Positions 1 to 9,131 of a stretch of 64,000 nucleotides of DNA are shown one piece after another; position 1 is the first letter of the stretch; each line of letters begins with the position of its first letter. A model generated the notes under the pieces. The model saw only the letters and a program-made list of their open reading frames with translations. It made no database searches and had not been told where the DNA came from. Origin of the DNA: Branchiostoma belcheri. Taxonomy: Eukaryota > Chordata > Leptocardii > Amphioxiformes > Branchiostomatidae. The DNA lies in assembly GCF_001625305.1 (NCBI RefSeq), contig NW_017803909.1:7870899-7934898 (forward strand), written 5' to 3'. The position numbers and the translations under genes were made by a program.

Positions 1-44
1 AGCCATGGAAGACAAATTTTACAAGGTAATCAAAGCTTACTCAC

Positions 45-3000
45 TTCACCAACTTTTTCAGCTGTATCCAGTATGGCTGCAAAGTAAGAAAGAATTGAAT
101 GTTAAATGGATATGTGTGGGCCATTTGCTATGAGTATGACTACATGATTGTATATCCATTTTCTATAGAAGTAAGTGATTGATTAACTGATTCACTGACA
201 GCTGACCTAAGGTTATTATCATCAATTTTGGGGCATTATCATTAGATAGCTTTCAACAATGTTTAGAGTTAGATCTTCAAAGGTTAGCTGTAACAAGGCA
301 ATTGGTGTAATGCAGCTACATGTACCTGCATGCTGCAAAGCATGCCTACAAAGCTGGTGTATTATAGTTTATACATGTACCAGAGGGTGGTTATACCGGC
401 TAATACAGATACAGACCTGTATCCCCCTCCAGTGCCTTTTCTGTGTACTTGAGTAGGAGAGAGTTTCCCAGTCTGGACCCCAGGAACAGGTACCCTGGGC
501 TCAGCATACACATCTGTGGACATACAATATACACTTATAATCTACCAGAACAATAAAGGCTATCTCACCCTACTTTAGGCTTAGGCAATTATGCTAACCC
601 TAATTTTGGCTTACGCAAAATCCTAATTTAGGGTTACTCTAACTCCACATAATTTTGGGTTACGCTAACCGTAATTTAGGGTTACGCTAACCCTACATTG
701 TAATTTATGGTTTTGCTAACCCTAAATTAGGGTTATGCTTACCCTAATTTAGGCTAACACTAACCCTAATTTAAGGTTCTGCTAACCCTAATGTACTTGA
801 AACCTACAAATAATAAAAAAATCTTCCTATGTGACCTATAACTGCTTTTTTACATACGCAAACATTTTGATGAGTATAATTTGGCCATAATTTTATGTCA
901 AAACAATTTTAGTACATAACAGGACTACTGTAATTCTTTTCCTTTATTATGTACATCAGTGTCAACTTCTTTAAGTCTGAAATTGAGATGACAGTGTGTC
1001 TTACACAGCATGTGAGGACGCTGGCAGCAGCCTTGTCAAAGTGAAAACCTCGAACACTCCTCATTCCATCTATGAGCAGGGTCAGGACATACCTGGGGTG
1101 GGCAAAACAGGAGGAAGGTAGAGTGTCAGTGTCAAAGTTTGTTTTGATGAGGAACATCAGGCCATGTTGTATCATGGAAGATCATCTGTATTGGTATTTG
1201 TAGTTACATGTTTAAAGTTAAAACTTTTGGTCCAACAAATTTCCTCTATTTCCTGAGAGGGGTGAAGGAGACTATTTACATCAGGGCCCATCATCCTTCA
1301 CTTAACTGCGACGGGGGCCGACATCGTCTACCAGATACCTTTGACCCAGTGTTGACGTCACAGTTCAAAGAAGCCATGTGACAAGCCTCACTGGGTCAGT
1401 CTACTGAGGAAGACCAGAGTGACTGGTCGAAAACTCTAGGTGAGAGAACTATTTTGTGTTGGACCAAATTTTTAACTTGAAACATCAGGCCATGTTGATT
1501 TGATTATATGGATGACATCCTCTGGGAACCCCAAAACTGATGCGAGTGTGCAAATAAAAAAAAGGTTTGGCAAAAAAAAACATGCGAGGTCCCCTCATGC
1601 TTTACTTTAGATGTGTACACCACCTAGTGATTCACAGGAAAACTGCACAAGGTCCTAAACATGGTCATTTGAATATCTCTGAATTGCAAAAGATTGAATG
1701 AGATCTTACAGTTCCCCTCCTTTGAGAGATATGACCAGTCTGTCATAGGAGATGAGGGCAGCCTGGGCACAGTCTAGGGCTATCCTCACTCCTTCTTGTA
1801 TTCCTGGGGCAAAACAAACAAACAAACAAACATGTGTATAAAATTATCAGATCAACTAGAAAGGTAACATTTGGAAAGCAAATGCATAATGTGTACCTTC
1901 GCATATGGTCTGCTCTGCTAATTTTTACTCATTATACATTCATATGTATGGTCATGATCAGACAGGAGTATAAATCCCTCCTACTATAAAATTGCAACAT
2001 TATGTAACCCAACACGAGTTACCATGGGGAGAGATGTCAACAAATCAGGTCATTGGCCAGGTCAGATTTCAGTGTTTAGAATGGAAGAAGAAGGGGAAAC
2101 GTAGCAAAAACAATATGTTTTCCTTCAGTAAACATAATTATAGAGCTTATAATCATACAGTTCTAATTTTATATTGCAAGTTTTAAATGAAACATACGAC
2201 AATATACAAAACTAATGTCTGATCAAAGCTATGATTTCCATGTCCAAAAGTTCTATATGCCTGATTTTATTTTTGAAGCATATCTGTAGTCATTAGAAGA
2301 CAGACTTACTGAGAGGAAAGGATGTGCTCTGGTCAGCTATGCTGTTGAGAGAAACTCCGTAGGGAGGGACACTTTGGTTCAAGTACAGGAGAGAGTTCAC
2401 GGCAAATACCAACACTCCACCTGTGTGACAACAAAACACAGTATTAATACCACACTAGAAAAAGTATTATCAGGTGCAAGCTAGTGCTGTGTACCTAAAC
2501 CCACATTTAGGTTCAGGTCTGGATTCAAGTCCAGAGGTTCAGGTTGTTCAGTTCCGGACCTAAACCCTTGGCATATACAAAATTGCATGTTAGAAACCTT
2601 GTAATGTTGTTTGGGCAAAACTTTGGCCACATAACATGGAGAGAGATGCCCGATGGCAATGTTTTCTTCATTTTGCAGCACAGATTTTGCAATCTACATG
2701 TATGGAAGGTTTTACAAGGTGGTTTGAAAAGAAAAGGTGTATGTGACATGGTTTTCTTTTTATAAGTCCGGAATCGGTTCTTGACTTTTTATTTCTTTTG
2801 GACTTGAACCTAAACATTTTTACAAGTCCGGTCCAGCGAACTGGCACACAGCACTAGGTGCAGCATTGATTACTAAGACTTCCTTATCAAAATACCTGTA
2901 GAAAAAAAGAGACATTGCATTTGAATGTTGCACTCTGATGACTAGTGTTCAAAGATGATCTTTAATGGCTAAGAATGTTCTCTTACTGGCCAACGATACT

Positions 3001-6000
3001 TGCAACATACTACCATTCTCATACAAGTGTCCTCATGCAGTGGACCTTGCTATGCAGTGCCTCCTAGCAACTTTGCATAGAATTGCAACATCTACGACAA
3101 ACACTGGAACAGAAGACTTTGTTGGTGGATGTACCTATGGGTTTTGGCACGGCGACAGCCTGCTTACAGTCGAAGGGGAGGTTGCCGACAGACCAGATGA
3201 TGGGGTGGACCCTCTGGGCGATGTTTAGAGACACAGCAACGATACAGCAGGTATCCTGACGCACGGCCACTCTCCTAGACGACAGGAAACAGGCACATTT
3301 CATTTATTTTGAAACCTTTTAGCCCTGCTGGGCTAGTCTTCCAAGGCTCAAACACATTCAAAATAACATGACTACATAGCACAGAAAAAGTACAGTAAAA
3401 TTACATTTAAAAAACATACTTACATCACAAAATCAACAATAAAAACACAAATCAACATTAACCATTTAAAAAGTAGAGGACGTTTAAGAATCCTTAAGTG
3501 AACATACTTGTCAACTAGAAAGGCCAATATTTGCTTTGGAGCAAATACAGCGATGGGTTCACCACATTTTACGACATGGCAGGGAAAGAATGAGAAACAC
3601 AAGGGAAAACAATGATTTACATTGATATAACTATAATATGAAGTAACATACAACTAAAACAACAGTTGGATAGCTATTCCCTACTTTATTGGCTAGGATT
3701 TTTAATTGCATAATGCAAACTGTTGATTTTTAAAATAAAAAAAAAAACGTTCATGCCCCGCATTCCAATGCTGGAGCAGAAAGCTTGAAATACCTACCAA
3801 AACACTTGAATAAAGACATACTGTCAGTATGGAAATGCTCTGTGCAGGTGTTAATCAAGTTAAATCCCAACAGCCAATCAGCAAGAAATGCTCTGTGCAG
3901 GTGGAAATGCTCTGTGCAGGTGTTAATCAAGTTAAATCCCAACAGCCAATCAGCAAGAAGTATAGAGGAAAGCTGCATGCCTATTGGTTGATGCCCTGCA
4001 TTCCATTGTGATGACTCATGCCCAGACATGGTAAACACGGCACACTAACACAGTAATACATTTGCTATAACACAGCCAAAAAACTCAAATAAAACCATTC
4101 TAAAAGCCTGTATCACAAAAATTTTAAAAACGCCTAGGGGTATTTGCCCACTGTACCTCCATACCAAATTTCAGGTCCTTAGGCCCTAAAATGAAGAAGC
4201 TGAATCCATTTAAAAAATGGCAGGAGAAGAAGGAGAAACATCAGAAAAAGCAATATGGGTTCACCACCACTTCGTGGTGTGGTGAACCCATAATAAGGGT
4301 ACTTGTCAATAAAGGTAAGGCCCCAGTATTCACTGGTTAGGCAATAACAATTTAATCTTTTGGTTCTCAGATTTTTACAAAAAAAAATCTCAAGAAATAT
4401 AAAAAGGCCACAAAGTCAACATACTAGGCTGGTCTATAGCTGAAACAATAAATTTTGGACTTAATACTGAATGACTGCTTTAAATGGCTAAACTGTAATA
4501 ACTATTACTTTTAGGTGTTGATTCAAAACCTGAATATATATATAAATTAAAAAGAATGGCAAATCCGAAAACCAAGAAATTTAACTGGTATCACCTTAAA
4601 AATTGCATTATATTATAATGAATAAATGAATGAAAGACCTTTATTGTATGTTTGTGCTCTAACAAGCTAAGTACAGGTCATGGGTAAACAGGGAAAAGAA
4701 TACAGCAATGACACTTACATACTATATATACTAATGTGATCTACTATTTACAGGTTCAACTTCTTCTCGCTTCTTGATGCAGTTAAAGATGTACGAACAT
4801 ATTGAGCTAATGATACATCGTTTGTCAAGTTTCATGAGGAATTCAGATTTTTCTATTCTATCTAAATGTCTAAAGCTAGGGAACTTATCTATTACATAAG
4901 TATAGAGGGAATCCCTCTCATTTCTATAAATACATTGTGCTATAATCTGATAGAAAAATTGTTAGATTTGGACAGCTTTGTTGCTTACCCGGGCCATGTC
5001 TGCAGAGGTTCATACAGGATGAGCAGGGTGGGGTCAAAGTACCCATGTAGGAACTGTAGATCCACCACATTAATCAGCCTCTCATCCAGGTCCTGCAGCT
5101 TGATCATGTAGGTGGGCAGGATGGATGACTTACTGTGGGGAAACATGCAGGACACAGTTTACTTACCTGTTTGGATCAGGGACATGTACAAGGATGCACA
5201 TAAATTAAATCATACATCTAATAATATACAGTAAATGCATTGTACTTATGCTCTGAGCAACTAAAAACAAGCTAACAGACAAAAAAACATTACAGTCGAT
5301 TTACACTTAACACTTTGATTTTTCCTACAAAGGCATTTCCATATTGTTTGTTTGTTTGTTTGTTTAGGATCTCCATTGGTGTGATTTTCACACTACTCTT
5401 CCTGAAGTCCGTAGTGAATAATCAGATAAGTATTTGGACCATCGCACACTGGGGCACTCTTTTTCGAAGTGTGGTGGGTTCTTTAACATGCGCGGGGTGT
5501 GGCTCTCCCCAAACACGGGACCTCCATTTAACGTCCTATCCCAGGGACGTCCCTGACCAAAGGTACTCATTTTCACCTGAGTGAAGTGAGGAAAGTAGTG
5601 TAAAGTGCCTTTCCCTAGGGCACAAGATTGGTGACAAGGTGGGGTTCGAACCCGGGACCTATTGGTTCCGAGCCTACCACTTACCCAGTACAAGTAAAGA
5701 ATGTACACTGCACCTTTGTCAAACCTGTGGTTCTGCTAACCAAGTCAAAACAAGCCAACCAAACCAATAAGTGAAGATGCGTCAGTCTGTATCTTACCTG
5801 CCGGCTGACATCTCAGCCTCGTCCACGGCCCCCTCCTTCCTGAAGGGCAGCACCACCAGCCGCTTACCATAGATCAGCATGACTGCACAGCGGCCTTCTG
5901 GGTCCACACGCACCATGGGAGCGTGGTAATTACTCACATACCCATCCTGTGGTACGGACATTGTTGTAACTGTATGTAAATCTTCAACGTTACCAGTATG

Positions 6001-8225
6001 TATTATCATCACATATAACTAAAAAAACTATACATAGAAACAACATCAGCATGAATACAAACAAAAACACTGCTATAATAAAATGAGAGGCATCTTCCCT
6101 TAGTATCTATAGTATATCCAAATAACCTACCTTAACTTCTTCTTCTTCAAAGTAGTGCATAGAAGCAGTCTTCAGGTCGTGGGTCCCAGGATCATATTCA
6201 ACTATGGACAGCTAGAAAACATAAAATTATTACTATAAAGGATCTCTAGTCTGGGATATCATTGCACATATTTGTCAGGATATTGCCTATATAGTAGGGC
6301 TGCGTACCTAAACGTAACATCAGGTACAGGTACAGGTACTGGTACAGAGGTTTAGGTACAGGTCCGGACCTGTACCTGTACCTGAACAATTTGACAAATT
6401 AACACGTGTTCTTCACTTTTTCAATCATGACACAGAAACAATAATAAAGTGTTGGAGGGAAGGGAAAATGACTGACCTCTGACCTGATTTGAGTTTGTTG
6501 ACCAATCACAACCCTGGATCAGCCACACTCTCGCGATGTCTCGTGAGACTGAGGATCTCAAATCAATCGACGGTGTTTACGTCTTTTCCAGTGCTAATTT
6601 TTCGTCTTTGTGGTAGGATTTACCTATCTTTAGTCATATACATGGTGTAAACTAGCTATTTCGGTATATACTCGTTACTTCATGATCCGGTATTTTGGAC
6701 CTGTACCGAAACGATTTTTACGGTATTGGACCGGTACAGTGTACCGGTCCGCAGCCCTACTATATAGCCACTATTGTAAAAAAAAAATACATGAACTCAG
6801 CTCAGTACTTTCCTTACAGTGATAACGATCATTTTATGGTTGCAAGCATATAACAAGCATTTCCTTTGTCATTGTTTCTCCACTTGTCAAAGCCAGATAA
6901 AAAGTCTTTTTTAGATCCTATAATTATTATCGATTACAGTGTAATTGTTACTAAAATGTAGCAATAATTGAACAATGTAACTGCCTTCTTTATTTACCTG
7001 AAAAAGAAAAAAACAGAACAAAGCCCCAGTTTTCTCAGCCAAAAAAGTTGAATCGTGTGGCGCAACGGCAGCGTGCACGACTAGGAATCAAGAGGTCCCG
7101 GGTTCAAGTCCTGACATGCCACTGATCTTGTGCCCTTGGAAAAGGCACTTAACACGACTTTCCCCACTAAACTCAAGTGAAAATGAGTATTGTCTGTCCA
7201 GTATTCGTTTCTATGTGTGGGACACAACACCAGCAACAGCTGCCTCTGCTCCGCGTGTATTGCACTGTTGCAATTTCAATAAAACAAATCAAATCAAACT
7301 CCTCGTACCTTGGCATCCATGAAGCTGAGCAGCAGTGCGTCCCTGTCAGACCCGGCCAGCTGGACAGACTGGAGCGACATGACGTTCCCGTACAGCGAGA
7401 AGGACGCAACCAACTCCATCTTCTGTTTACGGCTCTTCTGGTCTACAGGAGCCAATCAAAAATCTTTCATCAGAACAAGTTGATCATTTATTATTAAGAA
7501 TAAATGTACAAGCTGAACAAAAAAACAACAACACTGAATTGTTTTCAAACTCAACCAACTTACCTTGTTTGGTTTTATCATCAGTTCCTATTGCAGGATT
7601 CTGCAAAAGGAAGAAAAGTCACTTAAACAACAACTCCTAAAAAAGGGAACAAAAAAAATTCACTTAAGTTTTTTTCCTTTCCTTTTCAAACTGTTAACTG
7701 TTTATTCTACACTTTGATCTTTATCTGTGTGCTTACATGGACTGAAGCGTGTGTAAGAATTAGGAGAGTAGAAACAGAAAGACACTTCCGGTCCCGGGCC
7801 GGGGATCGAACCCATGCCAACCCGGGCACCAGCTTACAAACCCAACGCTCCTTCCAAATCGACTAAAAGGTCTAGACCCATCGGCCGGGTCAGTTGGTAG
7901 CACCCCCCACTGTTACACTACTCCGTAGCGACTATAAACCCTCACTATTACACATGGAGTGATACATGGTCTGTGTTAAAGAGCGATGCTAGCAACTTAG
8001 ATCACAGTCAAAATTGCCTGATGAGTAAAGTAGAGTGAGGTAAACTAATATTGTCCAATTCGGATACATGACAGTAAGTACCTCCATGTCCCCCTTGAGC
8101 CTGTAGACATGGAGCTGTGTGGTCCCCGCCACCACCAGACTTTTCTCCTGCGCAGAGATGAAGTTACACCACACGGAATGTTCCACCGTGGTGGGGGTGT
8201 GGGTCTGCTTGTACACACCGTACAT
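45..8225 (-). CDS. CPSF1: CPSF1, N-terminal part (12 exons; continues past left edge)
   Basis: Largest subunit (CPSF160) of the nuclear cleavage and polyadenylation specificity factor, a WD/beta-propeller scaffold that helps recognise the AAUAAA signal. Coding exons on the minus strand, read from GT-AG boundaries: 8225-8082, 7600-7564, 7442-7309, 6211-6131, 5946-5798, 5132-4989, 3274-3135, 2420-2310, 1803-1710, 1092-1005, 513-417 and 76-45. They sum to 1,251 nt (417 codons) and every junction keeps frame. Recognition comes from recalled vertebrate CPSF1: start [16 protein letters not shown], then [58 protein letters not shown] and [20 protein letters not shown], all in the expected order. Full CPSF1 is about 1,440 residues, so roughly the first 30% is here. 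The exon 11 donor (GTCTGT) is weak, and the last exon could use either of two overlapping donors at 44 or 40. Introns carry SINEs and hAT-like and Harbinger-like MITEs. Confidence 0.95.
590..800. repeat. interstitial telomere-like degenerate repeat
   Basis: Imperfect copies of CTAACCCTAATTTAGGGTTACG alternate in both orientations. The TTAGGG and CCCTAA words resemble animal telomere repeats, but the roughly 22-bp palindromic unit and an intragenic position argue for an ordinary satellite in a CPSF1 intron. Confidence 0.8.
1209..1484. repeat. inverted-repeat-flanked element with a hammerhead-like core
   Basis: Inverted repeats of about 28 bp (1209-1238 and 1456-1484, core TTTGGTCCAACA) enclose about 220 bp. 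Inside, near 1402-1434, CTGAGGA, a 6-bp GACCAG/CTGGTC stem with a 5-nt loop, and GAAA occur in hammerhead-ribozyme order. Penelope-like elements and retrozymes carry such motifs. Family assignment is tentative; treated as a fossil fragment. Confidence 0.45.
1489..1600 (+). mobile_element. one end of a GGCCATG (Harbinger-like) MITE
   Basis: The start GGCCATGTTGATTTGATTAT plus GGATGACATCC matches the ends of the full copies at 20532, 53536 and 56285, but no second end is found nearby. A solo end inside a CPSF1 intron. Confidence 0.6.
1852..2145 (+). repeat. dispersed repeat family D, copy 1
   Basis: About 300 bp beginning AGAAAGGTAACATTTGGAAA and ending near AGCAAAAACAATATGTTTTC. Clearly homologous to minus-strand copies at 18995-19270 and 52790-53065. 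Class unknown. Confidence 0.75.
2482..2856. mobile_element. hAT-like non-autonomous element in a CPSF1 intron
   Basis: Terminal inverted repeats TAGTGCTGTGTACC / CACACAGCACTA with flanks GGTGCAAGC and GGTGCAGC, close to an 8-bp duplication. The interior shares GTACCTAAAC-type sequence with the element at 6295. 375 bp, no coding capacity. Confidence 0.65.
3831..3960. repeat. tandem repeat with partial third unit
   Basis: A GAAATGCTCTGTGCAGGTGT unit of about 54 bp, ending CCAATCAGCAAGAA, occurs twice, with a short truncated unit between the two copies. Confidence 0.85.
4140..4292 (+). repeat. dispersed element end with terminal hairpin
   Basis: An AG-rich stretch ends in a strong hairpin: TATGGGTTCACCAC and its complement at 4254-4292. 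A similar end in opposite orientation is hinted at 3540-3610. Helitron-like or another repeat class; not resolved. Confidence 0.4.
4319..4595. mobile_element. Harbinger-like MITE, GGCC group, degenerate copy
   Basis: Flanked by TAA and TTA. Its interior starts with TTTGGTTCTCAGATTTTTAC and ends with AATCCGAAAACCAAGAAATT, matching the terminal regions of the copies at 21543 and 60061. Confidence 0.6.
4615..4870 (-). mobile_element. possible LINE 3' remnant
   Basis: GAATGAATGAAAGACCTTTATTG followed by unstructured sequence resembles the reverse complement of a LINE 3' end with simple-repeat tail. No reverse transcriptase residues are readable. Confidence 0.3.
5345..5705 (-). mobile_element. 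tRNA-derived SINE with conserved core (copy 1)
   Basis: On the minus strand: A-box-like TGGGTAAGTGG, B-box GGTTCGAACCC (5653-5643), then the core CTTGTGCCCTAGGGAAAGGC, ACTTTCCTCACTTCACTCAG and GTGAAAATGAGTACC, and an (AAAC)n tail at 5365-5345. About 360 bp in a CPSF1 intron, in the same orientation as the gene. Confidence 0.75.
6295..6759. mobile_element. hAT-like MITE with perfect 8-bp target duplication
   Basis: Ends TAGGGCTGCG / CGCAGCCCTA, flanked on both sides by CTATATAG (6287-6294 and 6760-6767). Length 465 bp with GGTACAGGTACAGG-type subterminal repeats. 8-bp duplications and TAGGGCTG ends are typical of hAT elements. No transposase frame. Confidence 0.85.
7053..7300 (+). mobile_element. 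tRNA-derived SINE with conserved core (copy 2)
   Basis: A-box-like TGGCGCAACGG, B-box GGTTCAAGTCC (7101-7111), core CTTGTGCCCTTGGAAAAGGC then ACTTTCCCCACTAAACTCAA and GTGAAAATGAGTATTG, tail of AAATC repeats. Antisense to CPSF1; the tail ends about 8 bp from the exon 3 donor at 7308. Confidence 0.8.
7783..7900 (-). mobile_element. possible second type of tRNA-derived SINE
   Basis: The minus strand has a B-box GGTTCGATCCC followed by CCGGCCCGGGACC, and an upstream TAGTCGATTTGG that could be an A-box. No core or tail shared with the other SINEs. Confidence 0.35.
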
Positions 8226-8250
8226 GGCTGGGATATCAGAGGGACGGGCT
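8226..8250 (-). other. CPSF1: CPSF1 5' UTR segment next to the start codon
   Basis: A pyrimidine-rich CTTTCCCCAG acceptor ends at 8251 and leaves 25 nt of untranslated sequence before the ATG at 8225. This implies a separate non-coding first exon upstream. Confidence 0.7.
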
Positions 8251-8324
8251 CTGGGGAAAGATAAGACACATCATTGATTTAAGTGCTATCTTTTTGCCCA
8301 AAAAAGATACAAGTACTAATTACA

Positions 8325-8507
8325 TAGCCTCCGTAGCAGGCTTATAGAACTAGGGGCTTGTGGTCTTCGGCTGTTTTCTGATAGCCAAGGGGGAAATTCA
8401 CCCAGGCCAGCTATATTGTCTATATGTAATCAGAAAATAGCACATAAAAGCTCCCAAAGACCGGTAGATCCCCCAAACCTCCAGTTTTTGGCATGCTATG
8501 GAGGCTA
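8325..8507 (+). mobile_element. TAGCCTCC MITE, copy A
   Basis: Starts TAGCCTCCGTAGCAGGCTTA and ends GCATGCTATGGAGGCTA. Flanking 9-mers CTAATTACA/ACAACTACA agree at 6 of 9 positions. Lies in the CPSF1 5' UTR intron. Confidence 0.85.
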
Positions 8508-8873
8508 ACAACTACATAGACAGATATGAAGTCAGAAGTTGTAAGTGTAACAATCAGCCAAAATAGGTTGGACGTGATATCCTTGTCTATTTAGATATTA
8601 GTATGGCAGCATTAGTATGACCTAGAAGCTAGGATATGTTAAACGAACGAAACAAAACATAAGGAACAGTTTTCCTTTTCAGAAAAAGCCGTCGTGAAAA
8701 AACAAGGAGCTTCTATCAGCTCCTTGGAAAAGGTTTTGTTTATGCCCCCCTCCCCTCCCATATATTCTTCGTGAAATATCGCTACGTTTTCGCAATCTAC
8801 GCCCAAACCGACGATCCTTTCTGATTCCTCGTAGTTCCTCTATCAGTCAAACAACTCCAGACCAACACTCACC

Positions 8874-8960
8874 TCAGAAAGATGAGAAAATCACGATGTT
8901 TCGCAGTTTCTTTCTTTCTTTTCACTCGGTGGACGCCATGCTGACTGAGGCACCATGGGA
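8874..8960 (-). other. CPSF1: probable CPSF1 non-coding first exon (upstream end uncertain)
   Basis: On the minus strand a consensus donor GAG|GTGAGT lies at 8873/8872, facing the acceptor at 8251. The exon therefore ends at 8873. Its transcription start cannot be seen; 8960 is a guess based on the nearby FMO start. Confidence 0.5.
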
Positions 8961-9131
8961 AGCAAAAGTTCAGAGGTCACTCTTAAGTAAAAGTTCTTGC
9001 CGCATGTTACATCATACGTAGACTAATAATTTTCTCGTGGACTTAGAACTTGTATTGACTCTTCCGCGACGTAAAACGTTTGGTTCCACGACACAGCAGT
9101 GGCGAAAGCGGTCCTGGCGGTTGCCGAGAAG
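8940..9131. promoter_or_regulatory. putative bidirectional CPSF1/FMO promoter
   Basis: Fewer than 260 bp separate the CPSF1 first-exon donor from the FMO start codon, and the two genes diverge. No TATA box is evident; FMO exon 1 just downstream is very GC-rich. This is inferred from arrangement only, without a mapped start site. Confidence 0.45.

Noticed and set aside
590-800. Chromosome end
   Set aside because: The words alternate in orientation and lie inside CPSF1, with gene exons on both sides.
7053-7122. A functional tRNA gene
   Set aside because: A- and B-box are present, but the arms do not pair as a tRNA and the sequence continues into a SINE core and tail.
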